Source: Dermacentor variabilis (taxonomy: Eukaryota > Arthropoda > Arachnida > Ixodida > Ixodidae). From it: 64,000 nucleotides of DNA. Shown here in pieces: positions 22,463 through 34,984 of this stretch. The number at the start of each line of letters is the position of its first letter. The first letter of the stretch is position 1. The translations under genes and the position numbers were made by a program. The notes beneath the pieces are model-generated. The model had not been told where the DNA came from, did not search any database, and saw only the letters and a program-made list of their open reading frames with translations. The stretch is taken from NCBI RefSeq assembly GCF_050947875.1, contig NC_134572.1:132921105-132985104 (forward strand). The letters are read 5' to 3'.

Positions 22463-23119
22463 TTCCTTTTGATGGAAGCCTTTGTGCACACCACTTTCTT
22501 GTTTGCGCGAACATTTCGCACCAAAGGTGAAAATTTTTTAGTCATATTCTTTCTATGAAACATCTGACATCCCTTGATTGCCTAATTTGCCCGACTTTTG
22601 GTTGCCAGCATATATCCCATTTTCTGTGAAGATACGCACTCGAAGGTGCCAAGTATATAATTCAGAAGTACGGACCAGGAAGGGCGATTCTGGTGTGAAA
22701 TTTGGGAGAAAACAAAACAGCTTTAGGTGCAAAATGTTTTTTTTTTACTTTGTTAGAGTTTATCACTGGAAGTATTTCACTGGTGCATCTATAGTAGCGC
22801 ATTAAATAACGTTATACTTTAACTTTTTTTTTTATTTAAACGGCTGCCGGTGGCGCGCTCGGACACTTCATTACCTGAGCACGAGGTGCTCATTTGTTAT
22901 GCTAAGCTGTAACGCGCGTTGTCTATGATGTGCAGCAGCTTTTGTATCTAATTGAGGACATGCGATTACGAGGCTTGCCCACTGCACGCAGCTTGCCCTG
23001 AGCTTGGTGCCTGCGTTCCCTCTAGTAGCACTGAGCACTCTAGTAGCTGAGACATGCGTTTTGGAAGCTTGCATGGTGCGAACACAAGAGGGCGGCAGGA
23101 GCGATGTCACCAGCCCACG

Positions 23120-23171
<52 letters not shown>

Positions 23172-26100
23172 GGTTTGATTTTTTTTTAGGCCAAGCGAGG
23201 TGTGTGGAAAAGCGCACTTGCTGGTGCTGTATATAGTGTGTTCGGCCGCATTCCGACGGAAGCGAAATGCTATCGAAATGACATACACTCTCAATTGCAA
23301 ATAAGGTGTTTAATGTGATATGAGAAGGGCTGCACGCAGCGGATATAATGCATGTGTTTGGTAAAGTGTTCTAGCAGGTTCCGCTCACCGACTAAATAAG
23401 TTTGTCTGGACGGGATTGACGAAACGAGTGTCATTGTCATCCACACTACAGTATAGCAAGATCGGGGGGATACGAATTATTCCTCCCATGAGGATTTTTC
23501 CACGTTGCGTATTTCACCGAAAAACTGCTTGGCCCTGTTAAGACTTGATTGTAGCAGCCACACTGTTGGCGCTGTCGGGAAGAGCAGTTTGTTTGTGTGC
23601 TTCCTGTATACTTGCTCGCGTAAGTAGGACAATATTAGAAAACACCCTTACAAGCCGATGTTGCAGAGCCCCATGCAGCGACACGCAGCGACATATGCGA
23701 CGAAGGGCAAAATCGCTCTGCCTGCTTATACTGCTTGCGCAAGGAAAATAGTTAGCCTATCTTGTGTGCCAAGCAGTGAGACCTTCAGTCGTGGCACGCA
23801 CCACTAGCCAACGCAGCGACGTCGTTCGTCTCTCGGTCATTATTCACGCTTCCTTTCTCGGCGTCACCCGCTGTAGATGACCTACGCACATGGCAACCGA
23901 CCCTGCATGTTTGATACCCTGTGGCCAGCCAGCGCAATTTCTCTAACGACGCGGCTAGCATCGCATTGGCAGCTGCAGTATAGCGGACGAAGCAAGAAGA
24001 CGAGGAAGAAGCCAACGAGTGAACGGTGAGGGAGTACTGTCGTCTCTCGCACCGCAACCTGTCGTTCAAACGATGCGCTACCCGTATATGCAGAAACGCT
24101 TGCCAGAATGCCAAGAACGAACAAAAGCAAAAAAAAAAAAGTGACGAAAGTGAGGAAAGGCGCAGCAAAGGATATTGAACGAAAAATAAAAAAAATAATC
24201 ATAATTATGTTACCATACGGCGATAGATCGTTCGGCGTCGAAGTTGCAAGCCCGCGCGTTCGCCGTGCGCTAGCTCCACAACCCGTTACAACCTTGATAA
24301 ACCGAACAGGAGTGAAAGGCGAAACAAAAAGAAAACAAAAATGTCACTCGCTGCTCGAGGCAAAGTTGAGAAACAAACGGAGAGCGCGCGCGCGAGAGAG
24401 AGAGACAGCCAGCGCGCGTGGCCGCGGAAAGGAGGGAAGCGTACACAGAACGGCGCGGAGTTAAAAACCTGATAAGCGCTCCCGTGTTCCAGCCCGCGAC
24501 GCGCCCTGAAAAATGATAGGCGTGGGCAGACAATGGCCCTTCGTTACGCGGCTGGCAGTGCGATCCGCCCTCGTCGCTGGCGCGCGCGGTAGTCAATACG
24601 CGGTCGCGCTATACGCGCACCGCGCGCCAGAAGCAGGAGCTGCGCCCGAGTGCCCAGGGGCGAAAAATGTGGAAAGCAGGGAAGGGGGGGAAAAGGATTG
24701 AGGGAAAAAGGGTTGGCTTTGCAGCGCGACGCTTCCCCTTCTTTCTGACAGCACCGGGATACACTTCCTGCGACGTGAGCATGCGCGGCGGCGGCGGCGC
24801 TTTGTTCTTGCGCAGATACGCCCGTGGCAAGTTCGCGACGTGTTCGGGTTCCGGTTTGGTGCAGCCGGGGATTTCGTTGCCTTCTTTTTTTTTCTCCCTT
24901 TTTTCGTTCTTTTCTTTTCTCTCTTTCTCGACTCGATTTTTTTTTTTTCCTAGGCAATATTGCGCTATTTATCTTCGAGTCCTGCCATATCTAACTGCAG
25001 CGCCTTGCGGCAGCAGTCTCTCGTTTTTCAAGTTTCCTGCCTTTCTTTTTTTGTTTCTACCTACTTTCGCGACGTATGAGTACAGACCGAAAGCCTAGAG
25101 GCGATTCGCGAGAAAGTTTTCGCGCCGATACTGACGCAGCTTCTGGGAAATAAGAAAGTTTTAAAGTTTGATCACAGTTGTATATAGCTGTATTGTGCAT
25201 CGTATCTGTAGACCGGCTTGCACAACGCGCGTTAAAAATGAGCAATTCATTCTCCTTATCGACAGTTGAGCGTGACGATGAGGCAATGTAACAACGACAG
25301 GAGGAGAGAGAGACGAAAAATAGCACCGGTCTCAGCACCGGCTGGATGGCCGGTGCTGAAAAACTGTAATGCACGACGCTCAAGCGGCGTTGAAAGGCAA
25401 GTTATATATATAGCCAAGCACCTTTTCTCGTTTTCTATTTAGATTTGTTCGAGTTATTCAATATAAAAAGCTTCCGTAGGCTGCGGCTACCTCGCTCGCT
25501 ACACGTGAATGCATACATTTATTGCGAGCGTCGCTAGATATTAAGTCAGCAAGTGCGAGCGATGCCAATGGCGTGTTTCTACAAGGTATTCGCAGATTTT
25601 CTTGACAACCGTCCCCCGGACGACTATCGGTCTAGCGAAAGGATTGCCGGTTTTACATACAGGTCACCATCCTGTTTTCCTAAATAGCAAGCATGATGTA
25701 GTGATCTGCTTTTTTTTTTCAATGGGTCACTTCATATTCTCCTAGTTTAAATATCCATTTAAATTACCGCCCTTGGGAATTACTCCCTCTGATCGTGCTA
25801 GATTAACTCTGAGCGCGCTAGATTAGCGCCGCGTCGTCACCGTAATTTAATGTAATCTGTGCTAATCCTTTCATGAAAATGGTTTCAGTTTTAATCACCA
25901 CAATGGTGACGGGGATATAATTGCAGCACATGACGCTACAATACTCTGGACAGTGTAGAAAACTAAAGGTTTCGTACAGAGCTTGTTATGGAGGCTCATA
26001 AATTCTCTGCAGATGCGAGTGTCCTCCGAGCAGTGGAATGTAGCTTTAAGGCGTGGCAATGTGATGAAAATGTATGTGCCAGTGTAACGTAAGTGCACTT

Positions 26101-26559
26101 CGGGAAACGATTGACGAAAATGTGTATCATTTTACTGCGAAAAAGAGCAGAATAAGATTAAGCTGCTGCAGTCATCAAAGGGGGCCTCAAGCACAGTGGC
26201 GACCGCTGCTATAACGAATATTTAACAACGGAGAAAACAAGCAGGCGGTTGGTCGGAAAGGCTGACATGGAAAAAAACGTGTCAGCAAATGCAAGTCATG
26301 AATAGAAATAAGTGAAAATAAAGCTCGAGCTTCACTACAGCGATATGTCTTTTTAATCCGTGTGCGAATAGTGAATTCGTGTAGGAATTCATGCCTGTAA
26401 ATTTCATCTACAGCTGTAAAGCTAGTGCAGACGATCTTGCTTGCAGCCTTCGGGGAAACGAAGAATACTGTGGTAGTTGGTCTTAGTTTATTATTTCATT
26501 TATATTTTTGTAAATCATTAACAGGAATATTCATGCATGATTTTCAACTTTCGTTGCTC
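22463..26559. other. Non-coding stretch with GC-rich block and microsatellite
   Basis: No supported gene is seen. It contains (att)n at 23122-23171 and a GC/CpG-rich block at about 24210-24860, with poly(T)/poly(C) tracts after it. ORFs in the GC-rich block lack coding character. Confidence 0.4.
23122..23171. repeat. (ATT)n microsatellite
   Basis: About 16 uninterrupted tta units. Apparent Ile, Tyr or Asn homopolymer ORFs through it are artefacts. Confidence 0.95.
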
Positions 26560-26711
26560 GAAAGCACAGTGTCTTCAGTGGCGACCAAGAGCTCCAAATG
26601 TTAGCTTACTGTTACTGTGTTTCTTGGGCAGTTCACGTCTCCATTCACGTAATCTGCAATCTGATCGATGGTCCGAATAAATGTTTCTCTCTCTCTCTCT
26701 CTCTCTCTCTG
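26560..26711 (+). mobile_element. Probable LINE 3' tail ending AATAAA then (TC)n
   Basis: The stretch ends gaataaatgtttctctctc, with the poly(A)-signal-like hexamer at 26676-26681 and a pyrimidine tail to 26711. The same ending occurs at 57230-57261. No coding part is recognisable here; the left border is approximate. Confidence 0.4.
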
Positions 26712-26723
26712 TGACCCTGATCA

Positions 26724-27600
26724 GATCATCATCATCATCATCAGCCTGGTTATGCCCACTGCAGGGCAAAGGCCTCTCCCATACTTCTCCAACTACCCCG
26801 GTCATGTGCTAATTGTGGCCACGTTGTCCCTGCAAACTTCTTAATTTCATCCGCCCACCTAACTTTCTGCCGCCCTCTGCTACGCTTTCCTTCCCTTGGA
26901 ATCCATTCCGTAACTCTTAATGACCATCGGTTATCTTCCCTCCTCATTACGTGTCCTGCCCATGTCCATTTCTTTTTCTTGATTTCAACTAAGATATCAT
27001 TAACTCGCGTTTGTTCCCTCACCCAATCTGCTCTTTTCTTATCCCTTAACGTTACACCTATCATTCTTCTTTCCATAGCTCGTTGCGTCGTCCTCAATTT
27101 GAGTAGAACCCTTTTCGTAAGCCTCCAGGTTTCTGCCCCGTAGGTGAGTACTGGTAAGACACAGCTATCATACACTTTTCTCTTGAGGGATAATGGCAAC
27201 CTGCTGTTCATGATCTGAGAATGCCTGCCAAACGCACCCCATCCCATTCTTATTCTTCTGATTATTTCAGCCTCATGATCCGGATCCGCAGTCACTACCT
27301 GCCCTAAGTAGATGTATTCCCTTACCACTTCCAATGCCTCACTACCTATTGAAAACTGCTGTTCCCTTCCGAGACTGTTAAACATTACTTTAGTTTTCTG
27401 CAGATTAATTTTTAGACCCACCCTTCGGCTTTGCCTCTCTATGTCAGTGAGCATGCATTGCTGTTGGTCCCCTGAGTTACTAAGCAAGGCAATATCATCA
27501 GCGAATCGCAAGTTACTAAGGTATTCTCCATTAACTCTTATCCCCAATTCTTCCCAATCCAGATCAGATACGCAAGTGTAATTATTCCTGCAAACGCCGA
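26724..27600 (-). mobile_element. 5'-truncated RTE-type LINE, 3' end
   Basis: Minus-strand copy of the last part of an endonuclease/reverse-transcriptase LINE. The 3' end is a very short UTR with (TGA)n-type repeats (26724-26743 as atc repeats on the plus strand), as is usual in RTE elements. It abuts the tail of another, plus-strand element at 26711, so two 3' ends face each other. The 5' break is near 27575-27600, where similarity to typical RTE sequence stops. Confidence 0.75.
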
Positions 27601-27628
27601 ATAGCATGCCGTTGAGTTCCTTGAGCAA
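26750..27628 (-). pseudogene. RTE-clade reverse transcriptase, C-terminal fragment (292 codons open)
   Basis: The frame has the RT catalytic motif FADD at residues 42-45, preceded by a WEELGIRVNGEYLSNLR-type segment. After it come the thumb and the C-terminal region typical of RTE proteins: a YLG(Q) segment, AETW, then AGHVMRREDNRW and a closing W-R-x-x-G-E-A segment. A full protein would be about 900-1000 residues with an N-terminal APE endonuclease; both the endonuclease and most of the RT fingers are missing. The first ~25 codons of the open frame are probably flanking sequence fused by the truncation. There is no internal stop, so the fragment is fairly young, but it cannot function alone. 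Confidence 0.85.
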
Positions 27629-28216
27629 ACTACGCCCACGTGTTCTTTTTCTTAGTCAGATTTGACGACGCCATAGGTGCTGCCTGTGGTATGATTATGA
27701 TGATAAATTATGGTGCGCACCCACTACGAGGGATAGGCCAACAATGAGGTCACAGAAGGAAACATAAGACCTGAGAATACTCCAAGGAAAATACTCCACA
27801 CATCAAGAATAATGTGGTACTTAAAGTGACACTAAAGGCTAATTTGACGGGGACTGTTGAAACACCAGTCCAGAAACTTCGCAGCGCTTGTTTCGTGACA
27901 AGACTTAGTTCACGAGAAAATGGCACCTGAATGGTCCGCATACGTTTAGCGCAATTCAAATCTCCCGCCCCAGAGCGGGGAGCCGTGACGTTGCATAGGC
28001 CATCACCGTCGGTGAGTCAAACGGCGTCCGACAGACGGCGCTATGTTTTTTCTGCGCTATACGCAAACGCCCGGCCATTGAGAAGTGGAACCAAGACAGA
28101 GCGTTGGATTCGCCGCTGCAACTGCTCGAGGTCAAGTGGTGTGGACTGTTCGGGAATCCCGCGACATCACACGGACGTGGCCTTCTCTGCTACTTTCAGT
28201 CTGTGTGTTTTTCGCG

Positions 28217-28230
28217 AGCCAGTAAAATTA
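28217..28230. repeat. Target site duplication of the SINE, left copy
   Basis: agccagtaaaatta, identical to 28470-28483. Confidence 0.85.
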
Positions 28231-28469
28231 ATAATAACAATATTTGGGTTTTTACGTGCCAAAACCACTTTCTGATTATGAGGCACGCCGTAGTGGAGGA
28301 CTCCGGAAAGTTTGACCACCTGGGGTTCTTTAACGTGCACCTAAATCTAAGCACACGGGTGTTTTCGCATTTCGCCCCCATCGAAACGCGGCCGCCGTGG
28401 CCGGGATTCGATCCCGCGACCTCGTGCTCAGCAGCCCAACACCATAGCCACTGAGCAACCACGGCGGGT
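28231..28469 (-). mobile_element. tRNA-derived SINE, tick Ruka-like, with target duplication
   Basis: Read on the minus strand, a tRNA-like head (A box TGGTTGCTCAGTGGC-like, B box GGATCGAATCC) starts at 28469. It is followed by a body containing GTGCACGTTAAAGAACCCC and GGTGGTCAAA, and an AT-rich 3' end at about 28231. It is flanked by identical 14-bp copies of agccagtaaaatta at 28217-28230 and 28470-28483. RNA polymerase III promoter boxes and target duplication are diagnostic of a SINE insertion. The Ruka assignment is from memory. Confidence 0.85.
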
Positions 28470-28483
28470 AGCCAGTAAAATTA
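28470..28483. repeat. Target site duplication of the SINE, right copy
   Basis: agccagtaaaatta, identical to 28217-28230. Confidence 0.85.
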
Positions 28484-29027
28484 GGCCATCACTACGCGAT
28501 AACGAAGCTACTGAAACGCGGAAGTGCGGGCGGTGCAGAGTGGAGAAAACGATACCCTCTGACCGCCCGCGGCGTTGTGAAAGGTAATGTCAATAAGTTC
28601 TTTTTTTTTTTCTAAAGATCGAATAGAACTGAGCAAGTAGCATTTGCTTTCGTCTTATAATGCAATACAATCATCTTTTTTATTACGAGTGGTTAAGCAC
28701 TAGTGAGAGCATTATAATGCGGAGTCCCATCGTGATCGGGCAAGTACTTGAATGCTCCCGGGGGAGTCTCTAACCGTGCCCCGCATTTAATTAAATTTCT
28801 CGATTACTAAAGCTCTGTTCGCGTTAATATTGCCGCCTTAGATTTTCTCGAGTACTAATCTATCACTTTACCTATTTGCATCTAATATCCCTTCAAAGCT
28901 GTTCGACCTACAGCTTCGTCTTCTGCCATGTGTTTACGCAGTGTTGTGTCACACATAATTTTAGTCTAGTATTAGAAACGCAAATAACTAAGCTTTATCT
29001 GCGCGTACCGCCGTAAACAGGTAAATC

Positions 29028-32000
29028 CAGGGCGTCTACCAACCTGGAAAACCGGGAATTCTCAGCTATTCTGAATAGTCTGGAAATACTCAGGGAAAAC
29101 TTTGGACATTTGTACTTCTATCAGGGAAAATTAGCTGTAATTTAATTGAAAGGGAAAGAAAGTCGCGGTAATGTTGGCTCGAGTCACTGAGAGAAATCGT
29201 AACGAATCGTGTTTTGACGCCGTGTCGCCGGCTGGCGGAGTTGCCAGTGTACAGTCAACGACCGACTTTCCGGACGCCCGATATTCGGACGGCTTCGCTG
29301 CACCACCACAGTCAAGGCATAAGAACGTCTGCAATTTCGGACCCAAGAACCCTTCGCCGTCCGATTTTCCGGACTTTTTGCCGTCACCGCCGGTCCGAAA
29401 CGGCATTAATCAAAGCCACCACTGCCGCCGTTTTGATAATCTCGCTGCCTCGAACCGGCGCTCTATTAGCGGCGAGAACTTGGAGTGGCGCCCTCTCGCG
29501 AGTGACGTCACGGCCAGGACGCCGCTCGCTGCGGCTGCTCGACTGCCGCGCGCACTCGTTCCCTTCGTGTGTGCTTGTGGTACGGGTAGCTCGATCCGTA
29601 CTTATTGAAGCGTATGACGGCTTATTTCTGCTTCCATGCCTGAACCACAGTTAAATCTTCAAAAGCGCGTGAGTAGATAAAATTTGCGGCTTGGATATCG
29701 CAAGCTATGCACCGTTGACGGGGTCTACTGGTTTTACAATGCATAGATACGCCGTGTCTGACCACAAATTTTGCGTATAAAGAATGTCTGCGAATTCAAC
29801 ACGCGAAGTTGTGTGTGATGCTTCGCTAAACACTTAACATTCCTTTAGTATTTAGCTATGAGAGACATTGCATTTTACATGGAAGAAAAGTCTTGTTAAT
29901 TGCCGTGGCGTAAACATGTTATCCGTGTTAGACACTGCCCAGCGAAGCTGTCATCATGATTCTTATTACTCTGGTGAGTTCTTCTAGTCAAATATGGCCA
30001 TTTATTAATACGTAGAAGAAAGAGTTAGGCGCGCATTTCTTATGAAACGTTTGCTGCTACTTTCACACCTCTCTGAAACAGGCCTCCAAAAAACGAATTG
30101 CTCATGACTGCTAACACGACGGCGCGTCATGTAGACTATTTGTATAGTTAATTCAGAAATACATAGTAGCAATCACGTGAGAAAAAAGTTTCGTGGTTAA
30201 GATCGAAAGCCAATCAATTGCAAGCGATGAAATTTTTCATGGTAGCCCTCAGTAGCCTTTATCGACAATATGGCACACCCTCACGCAAAGGTAGCAACCG
30301 ACTATCGGTATGGCGAGGCACGCATTGTTCGCGAAACCCATCAGATCACTACAACTTCGAATTGAAACCATAAAACGTTTTTGCAACGCCAATTGGAATG
30401 CCTAAAGTATTCTCGAATTACTACAGCGCAGCTTAGATTGCCTAGGAAAGGAAAATTCAAGCACCTTCTGTCTCACCAGGTCTCTAACCAGCGTTTAATT
30501 ATACAAACGGGGAACTATTCGCAACGTCGGTACATAAAAGAGAACTTCGCAAACCTTTATAAAGAAAACACTGCAAGCCTTACATATCTCACTTGATTTT
30601 TGGCCCTCCACCGGGGAATTACGATATCTTAAATATGTCCCATACTACTAATGATTGATGCTTCGTCTTCTTTTTGGCTGCAGCCATACGCTCCAAAAGG
30701 CATATTTCACTAAAAAATTTGGGCCGAGCAGCCTGTGTCAGTTCACCAAACAGATTCGTCATGTACATTCCTCTAGCAACAAACAGCAGTAAATTTCTCA
30801 AGTGAGTCTAACGTGTAGCACGGAAAAGGGAATATATGTTGGTACATTCGCTTTCGTATTCTACAAATAGTTCTAAGCCTTCATTAGTTTTACGTCAAGT
30901 TACCTGCACCTAAAATAAGCAAGAACCGCCTAATTTTGAGAAGCAGTTAAAGAAGCAAGTGGTGCTTGCAGAATCTAAACTGCAGTGTTAGTCAAGTGCT
31001 CGTGTTACTTCCGAGCGTTTCTTTGAAGAAATGCAAAAATTGGATATTGTACCATGAACCACTCGTCGTAAGCAAACCTTCTAAGCGGATTAAAATCGAG
31101 CTAACTGTTCTAGAAGTCATATCTAGCCAGCGTTTCTGGCATATTTGTTGCACCGCGGCAGGTATGGTATCATAACTGAATTCTTATATGCTATGTTTTT
31201 GCGTTTGTGGATCCGCGCATGAAAAACCCGCAATGAGCTGGTCTGCGCTCCTTCGGCTGGCACTGTAGCGTTGCTTTTGAGAGCTGCATTGTCGTCTAGG
31301 AAATCATCTCTTTGAATAAACTTTCGCGAATGAGGACGTAAAAATATATTTGAGACGACCGCCATAAGTATACAAGCAGAGAGAACGAGCGCGAACAAAC
31401 GAAAACACAGCAGAAAGCGCCCAGATACCACCCGAACTCTAGCAGACGGCAGGCGCGAGTCTGCCCTGACGTCACGCGAGCGGCGCTCGCAGCGCCCCTG
31501 TAGTTCGATCTCGGGGCTAATAGCACGTAGATCCGCTGGCATCCGTATTCACCACCGCGGCAAACGCTATACCTACTGCTTCGACGTTCGCTATCAAGTT
31601 TTTTGCCGTTCGGTGCCGTGTTTTTCATTGACAGAATTCGCCGCTGTCAGTAATGACACAGACTCCGCCTTTGTGGTCCTCGCGATTGGCTTCGAAACTC
31701 GGAAAGCACAACGCGTTGCAGAATGCCGATTTTTGAAAGTCAGCTTCGCCTCAATAAATGTATTGCGGTGAAGCACGACAAGCGTGGGAAGGGGCAACAA
31801 TGGTAATGGGACATAGTATGTATTCCTTAATTATACACGCGTCCACCCACCATCTCCTGTCATAGTACGAGCACCGATATGACTAATAAGTATTCTGGCA
31901 GGCCTTTTCGGATGCGCGTGTGGTGATTTGAGCCCTTAAGGGCAGTTAAAGACATGCATTCATTTTTTTTTCGAACTGCCCGAGTTTTCGAACGTTTTCG

Positions 32001-33271
32001 CGGCCCCCTAGGGAGTTCGAAAAGTTGGACGTTGACTGTACAACTGATCGAAAGAATGCTTCAAATGGTCCACGGGACGAACGTGCGCTTGAAGGAGGAC
32101 AAGAACGGGAAGAACCTACGCAGGGAGGAATGAACTGGAAAGGATACATGCCGCCGCTTCTTTCAAGGAGCTTGAGCTTCTCAGTTCATCATGCACCAAC
32201 TAGCCCAAGAGCTTGCGCTAATGCACCTCAGTAAACAATTCTTGGCTGAAGACGAGATATGGGTGTCCCTCATCCAAATCAAAATAAACTCTTTAAAGCA
32301 GGGAAACGCAGCACTGAGGCGTTGTGTGCGAGCTGAGAGTATGTCAGGACAGTTGACCAGCAGTTGAGAGAATCTTACTTGTGGCGCAGTTCGGGTGTCA
32401 TACGAATGAGCTTCCTATCAATTGCTAGAAATAGCTCATATCCTCGTCGATCACGAGAGCCCGCATTTGTGGACGCTACCTATTTTTGCCATTTCTGTGC
32501 AGTGGTAGCAAGGAATAGAGCATAACCATTAAGCTTAGCTAAAATGAACACTCTGAAAACCTAAATTACTTGCGTTTCACTTCTGAGTGATGTGTATTGT
32601 TACAGTGTACCACTTTGGTGAAGGCACTACCGTCTTTTACATGACGTCGTTAGCAAATATATATATTTTTGTTGAAACGCTTGAGGCCAATGAACAACTT
32701 GTGCATCTGATTCGGGCGGAGGATTTAATACTTTTTGTGAAGAAACGTAGCATGACTACCCTTACTATATTTAAATATTTGGTTAATCTGTAATTATAAT
32801 GACCCATCATAACATGCTCAAAGACTCATTATGCCACGTTGATTTGCTTTCAGTGGAGTCTAAATCACCATCTATGTTTCACACATGTATCGACAGTCGA
32901 TCGTAGTTCGTGACTGAAGGGGATATTTGAAAATATTTGTTTCTATATGCATCTCCTTTTTTGTTCGTACTTGAGAATGTTCAACTTAATTCGCGATGAG
33001 TGTTACCATTTTCTTTTCAAAGATACCTTATTCGCTGTGCATTTTACAAACCTCTCCTTTCTGATTTCTTTTTGAATAAAATAAATGCTATTCCTTATTA
33101 TTGAAACTGGATTAAGTCATTTTTTAGCATGCTAACTGCATCAAGCGACATGGTTTCAACCTGTCTTGACATAAAACAAAGTTCTGTCTCACTCAGGAAT
33201 CTTGCAAATGCACTCAGGGAAAACCTGGAAGACTCAGTGAATTTGGAAATGTCAACTTGGTAGACAACCTG
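29028..33271. mobile_element. DNA transposon with hAT-like ends, interrupted
   Basis: The left end reads cagggcgtctaccaac and the reverse complement of the right end reads caggttgtctaccaag. Inside both ends are related ctcagggaaaac and cctggaaaac motifs. Such CAGGG-type ends are common in hAT-like non-autonomous elements; class assignment is inference because no 8-bp target duplication was found and no transposase is visible. The internal sequence 32041-33271 looks like a repeat I associate with tick genomes. The element is split by the Tigger-like element at 29252-32038. Confidence 0.5.
29252..32038. mobile_element. Tigger/pogo-like DNA transposon, non-autonomous or decayed
   Basis: Terminal inverted repeats begin CAGTCAACG at both ends: 29252 on the plus strand and 32038 on the minus strand. 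They match at about 20 of the first 24 positions. TA dinucleotides flank both ends (29250-29251 and 32039-32040), as expected for Tc1/mariner/pogo-type insertion. The 2787-bp interior has no recognisable CENP-B/DDE transposase frame, so it is internally deleted or decayed. It sits inside an element with different ends (29028-33271). An alternative is two separate short elements whose outer ends happen to face each other. Confidence 0.6.
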
Positions 33272-33379
33272 TGAACCGCATTTAAGCAGTATTCAGACTT
33301 TCCTTTTAAGATAACGTTAACACGCTGTCCTCCCTTCTTCACACGCCGTGCATGTGAAGGACGACTCGTCTGGGCGCTT

Positions 33380-34760
33380 TTCCTGCCAAGCAGGAGAGCG
33401 CTGCAGGGAACGTTGATTCGCGGGAGCAGTCGTCCGCGCTCGCCTGTCTCGTCGCCCGCGGGGGGTTCTTCGCAAGGAGGGTGACGCTCGCTACAAAGCT
33501 GCCAACAAACGCGGCGGGCGTTGTTCGCGATGTAGTCCCCCAGCTCGCCGGTTCGCCGCGTGCCCTCCTCGCCGTTTCCCTTCAGCGCCCCTTCCCTCTT
33601 CCTTCGACGCCCTCTCCGGCTTCGTCGTATCTGAACTGATCAATGGGAGCGCGGAGCCGATGCGTTGTTGAAAGTTTGGAAAGCACTTTATTGATCCGCT
33701 CCTAGTCGCGCTCTGCTTCGCCCAGAGCAGGGAAGCGAAGAGTAAAACATAAAACAAGGCCGGGCGAGGACAAGAAAGAGCAGAGCGCTACGCGTCGGGT
33801 CTGGGGAAGAAGACGCGCTGCTGGAGAAGGGAAGCGGGGGAGGAGGGGCACAAGCAGCGTGGAGTTGGGTGAAGGCGAACTCAACCAAACGCGGCGTTTC
33901 TTCTATTAACTGCTGCGTTGGGCGACGCTTTGTGCGTGCGTGTGTGCGCGCGCAGCCGCCTAGATTGGCGCTGGCACAGAAACCCCGGTCTTAGTAGCAG
34001 CCAGCTCGTCCTCCACAACCCCCTCTCCCCCTCCCTTTCTCCTCAGCTTCCCCACTGATCTCGGCTCTTCTCCTTGCTTTCCATCGGAGTCTAGTGTAGT
34101 CTGCCCGGCCTGCCCGTGTTGTACTCCCGCTGCTGCCGCCGAGCTTTCGTCCGTTCCTATGTAGCTCACACTGCGAGAGAGATTCCTGGGAGGGAACAGG
34201 GAAATCGAATTTGGGAGCACTTCTGGCGCGAGTGACAGGCCTGTGTGCGCAAGCGGCTCGCCAGTTTGTTTGCTGCCCGAGTTGTGCGCTGAGTATAAAA
34301 CACTGTGCAACCCCAGCCCGCCCCCCAGCCTTAACCCTCTTTCTCCACCCTCTCGTAGCCGAATCTTCGCCTGCGCTCGTGAAACACACACACACACACG
34401 TACAAAGAAAGAAAGAAAGAAGAAAGCAGATAGAGAAAGTGCATCTTTGTGCGCCTTCGTTTTTGTGCGACGGCCGAGTCTGTTGATCGCCCCGGTGTCC
34501 GTTGTCTCTCTATTTGGGCTTTGGCCCAGGTCTCGGCCGCCCGGCTCCCGCTTTTACTTCCAGTCCGCTCGCTCACTCGCGACTCGCTGGCGTGGCTTAC
34601 TTGCTCCGTTTCGGTTCGTTCCTCCTGCTCGACGTCTATTTCTGCTGCGTGATCCGTTTTGCTCGGAGCACGCGTCCGTACGCGTGCACTCTGTCGACAC
34701 GACGCCGGCCCTCTTCTCGCCGCTTCTCTTGCGCTTCTCTCGCTTGTGAGGGAGAATTCT
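33380..34760 (+). promoter_or_regulatory. GC-rich promoter-like block with TATA box
   Basis: Sharp rise in GC and CpG compared with the flanks. A TATAAAA box at 34294-34300 is followed by pyrimidine-rich, 5'-UTR-like sequence and then CpG-rich sequence to about 34760. Many accidental ORFs exist on both strands, none of them protein-like. It may be an alternative promoter or first exon of a host gene on the plus strand. Confidence 0.35.
34294..34300 (+). promoter_or_regulatory. Candidate TATA box
   Basis: tataaaa in the GC-rich block; a start site would be expected near 34325-34330, in a pyrimidine-rich stretch. It is not linked to any recognised coding exon. Confidence 0.3.
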
Positions 34761-34984
34761 GACAGTGCGCTTTCGACCCCGAAGAGAGGCCGGTTGTTTC
34801 GGCAAGAGCATGTGTATGTTGCTTTTTTTTATTGTTGTTATTTCTTCGTCCATATAGTAGAAACTTAAGAGAAACGACACTCTCGTTGGGAAAAGGGATA
34901 GCGCAGTTTTATATGCATGCCGCTGAAGTCTGGACCACGTGTTATGATTTATCACGCAATAAAATATCATCTAAAATGCGTTGA

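Larger units (their letters stand above)
27821..28600. repeat. Older dispersed repeat that received a SINE
   Basis: It begins ttaaagtgacactaaagg, a motif I associate with a common tick repeat family, and is interrupted at 28231-28469 by a SINE. Sequence after the SINE (28484 to about 28600) appears to continue the same GC-rich unit. The family assignment is from memory and the right border is approximate. Confidence 0.35.

Noticed and set aside
23004..23300. ORFs with Ile, Tyr or Asn homopolymers
   Set aside because: They are translations of the (att)n microsatellite.
33491..34970. Several ORFs of 80-168 codons in the GC-rich block
   Set aside because: They overlap on both strands, include microsatellite-derived Thr-His repeats and have no domain. 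The block is treated as promoter-like instead.
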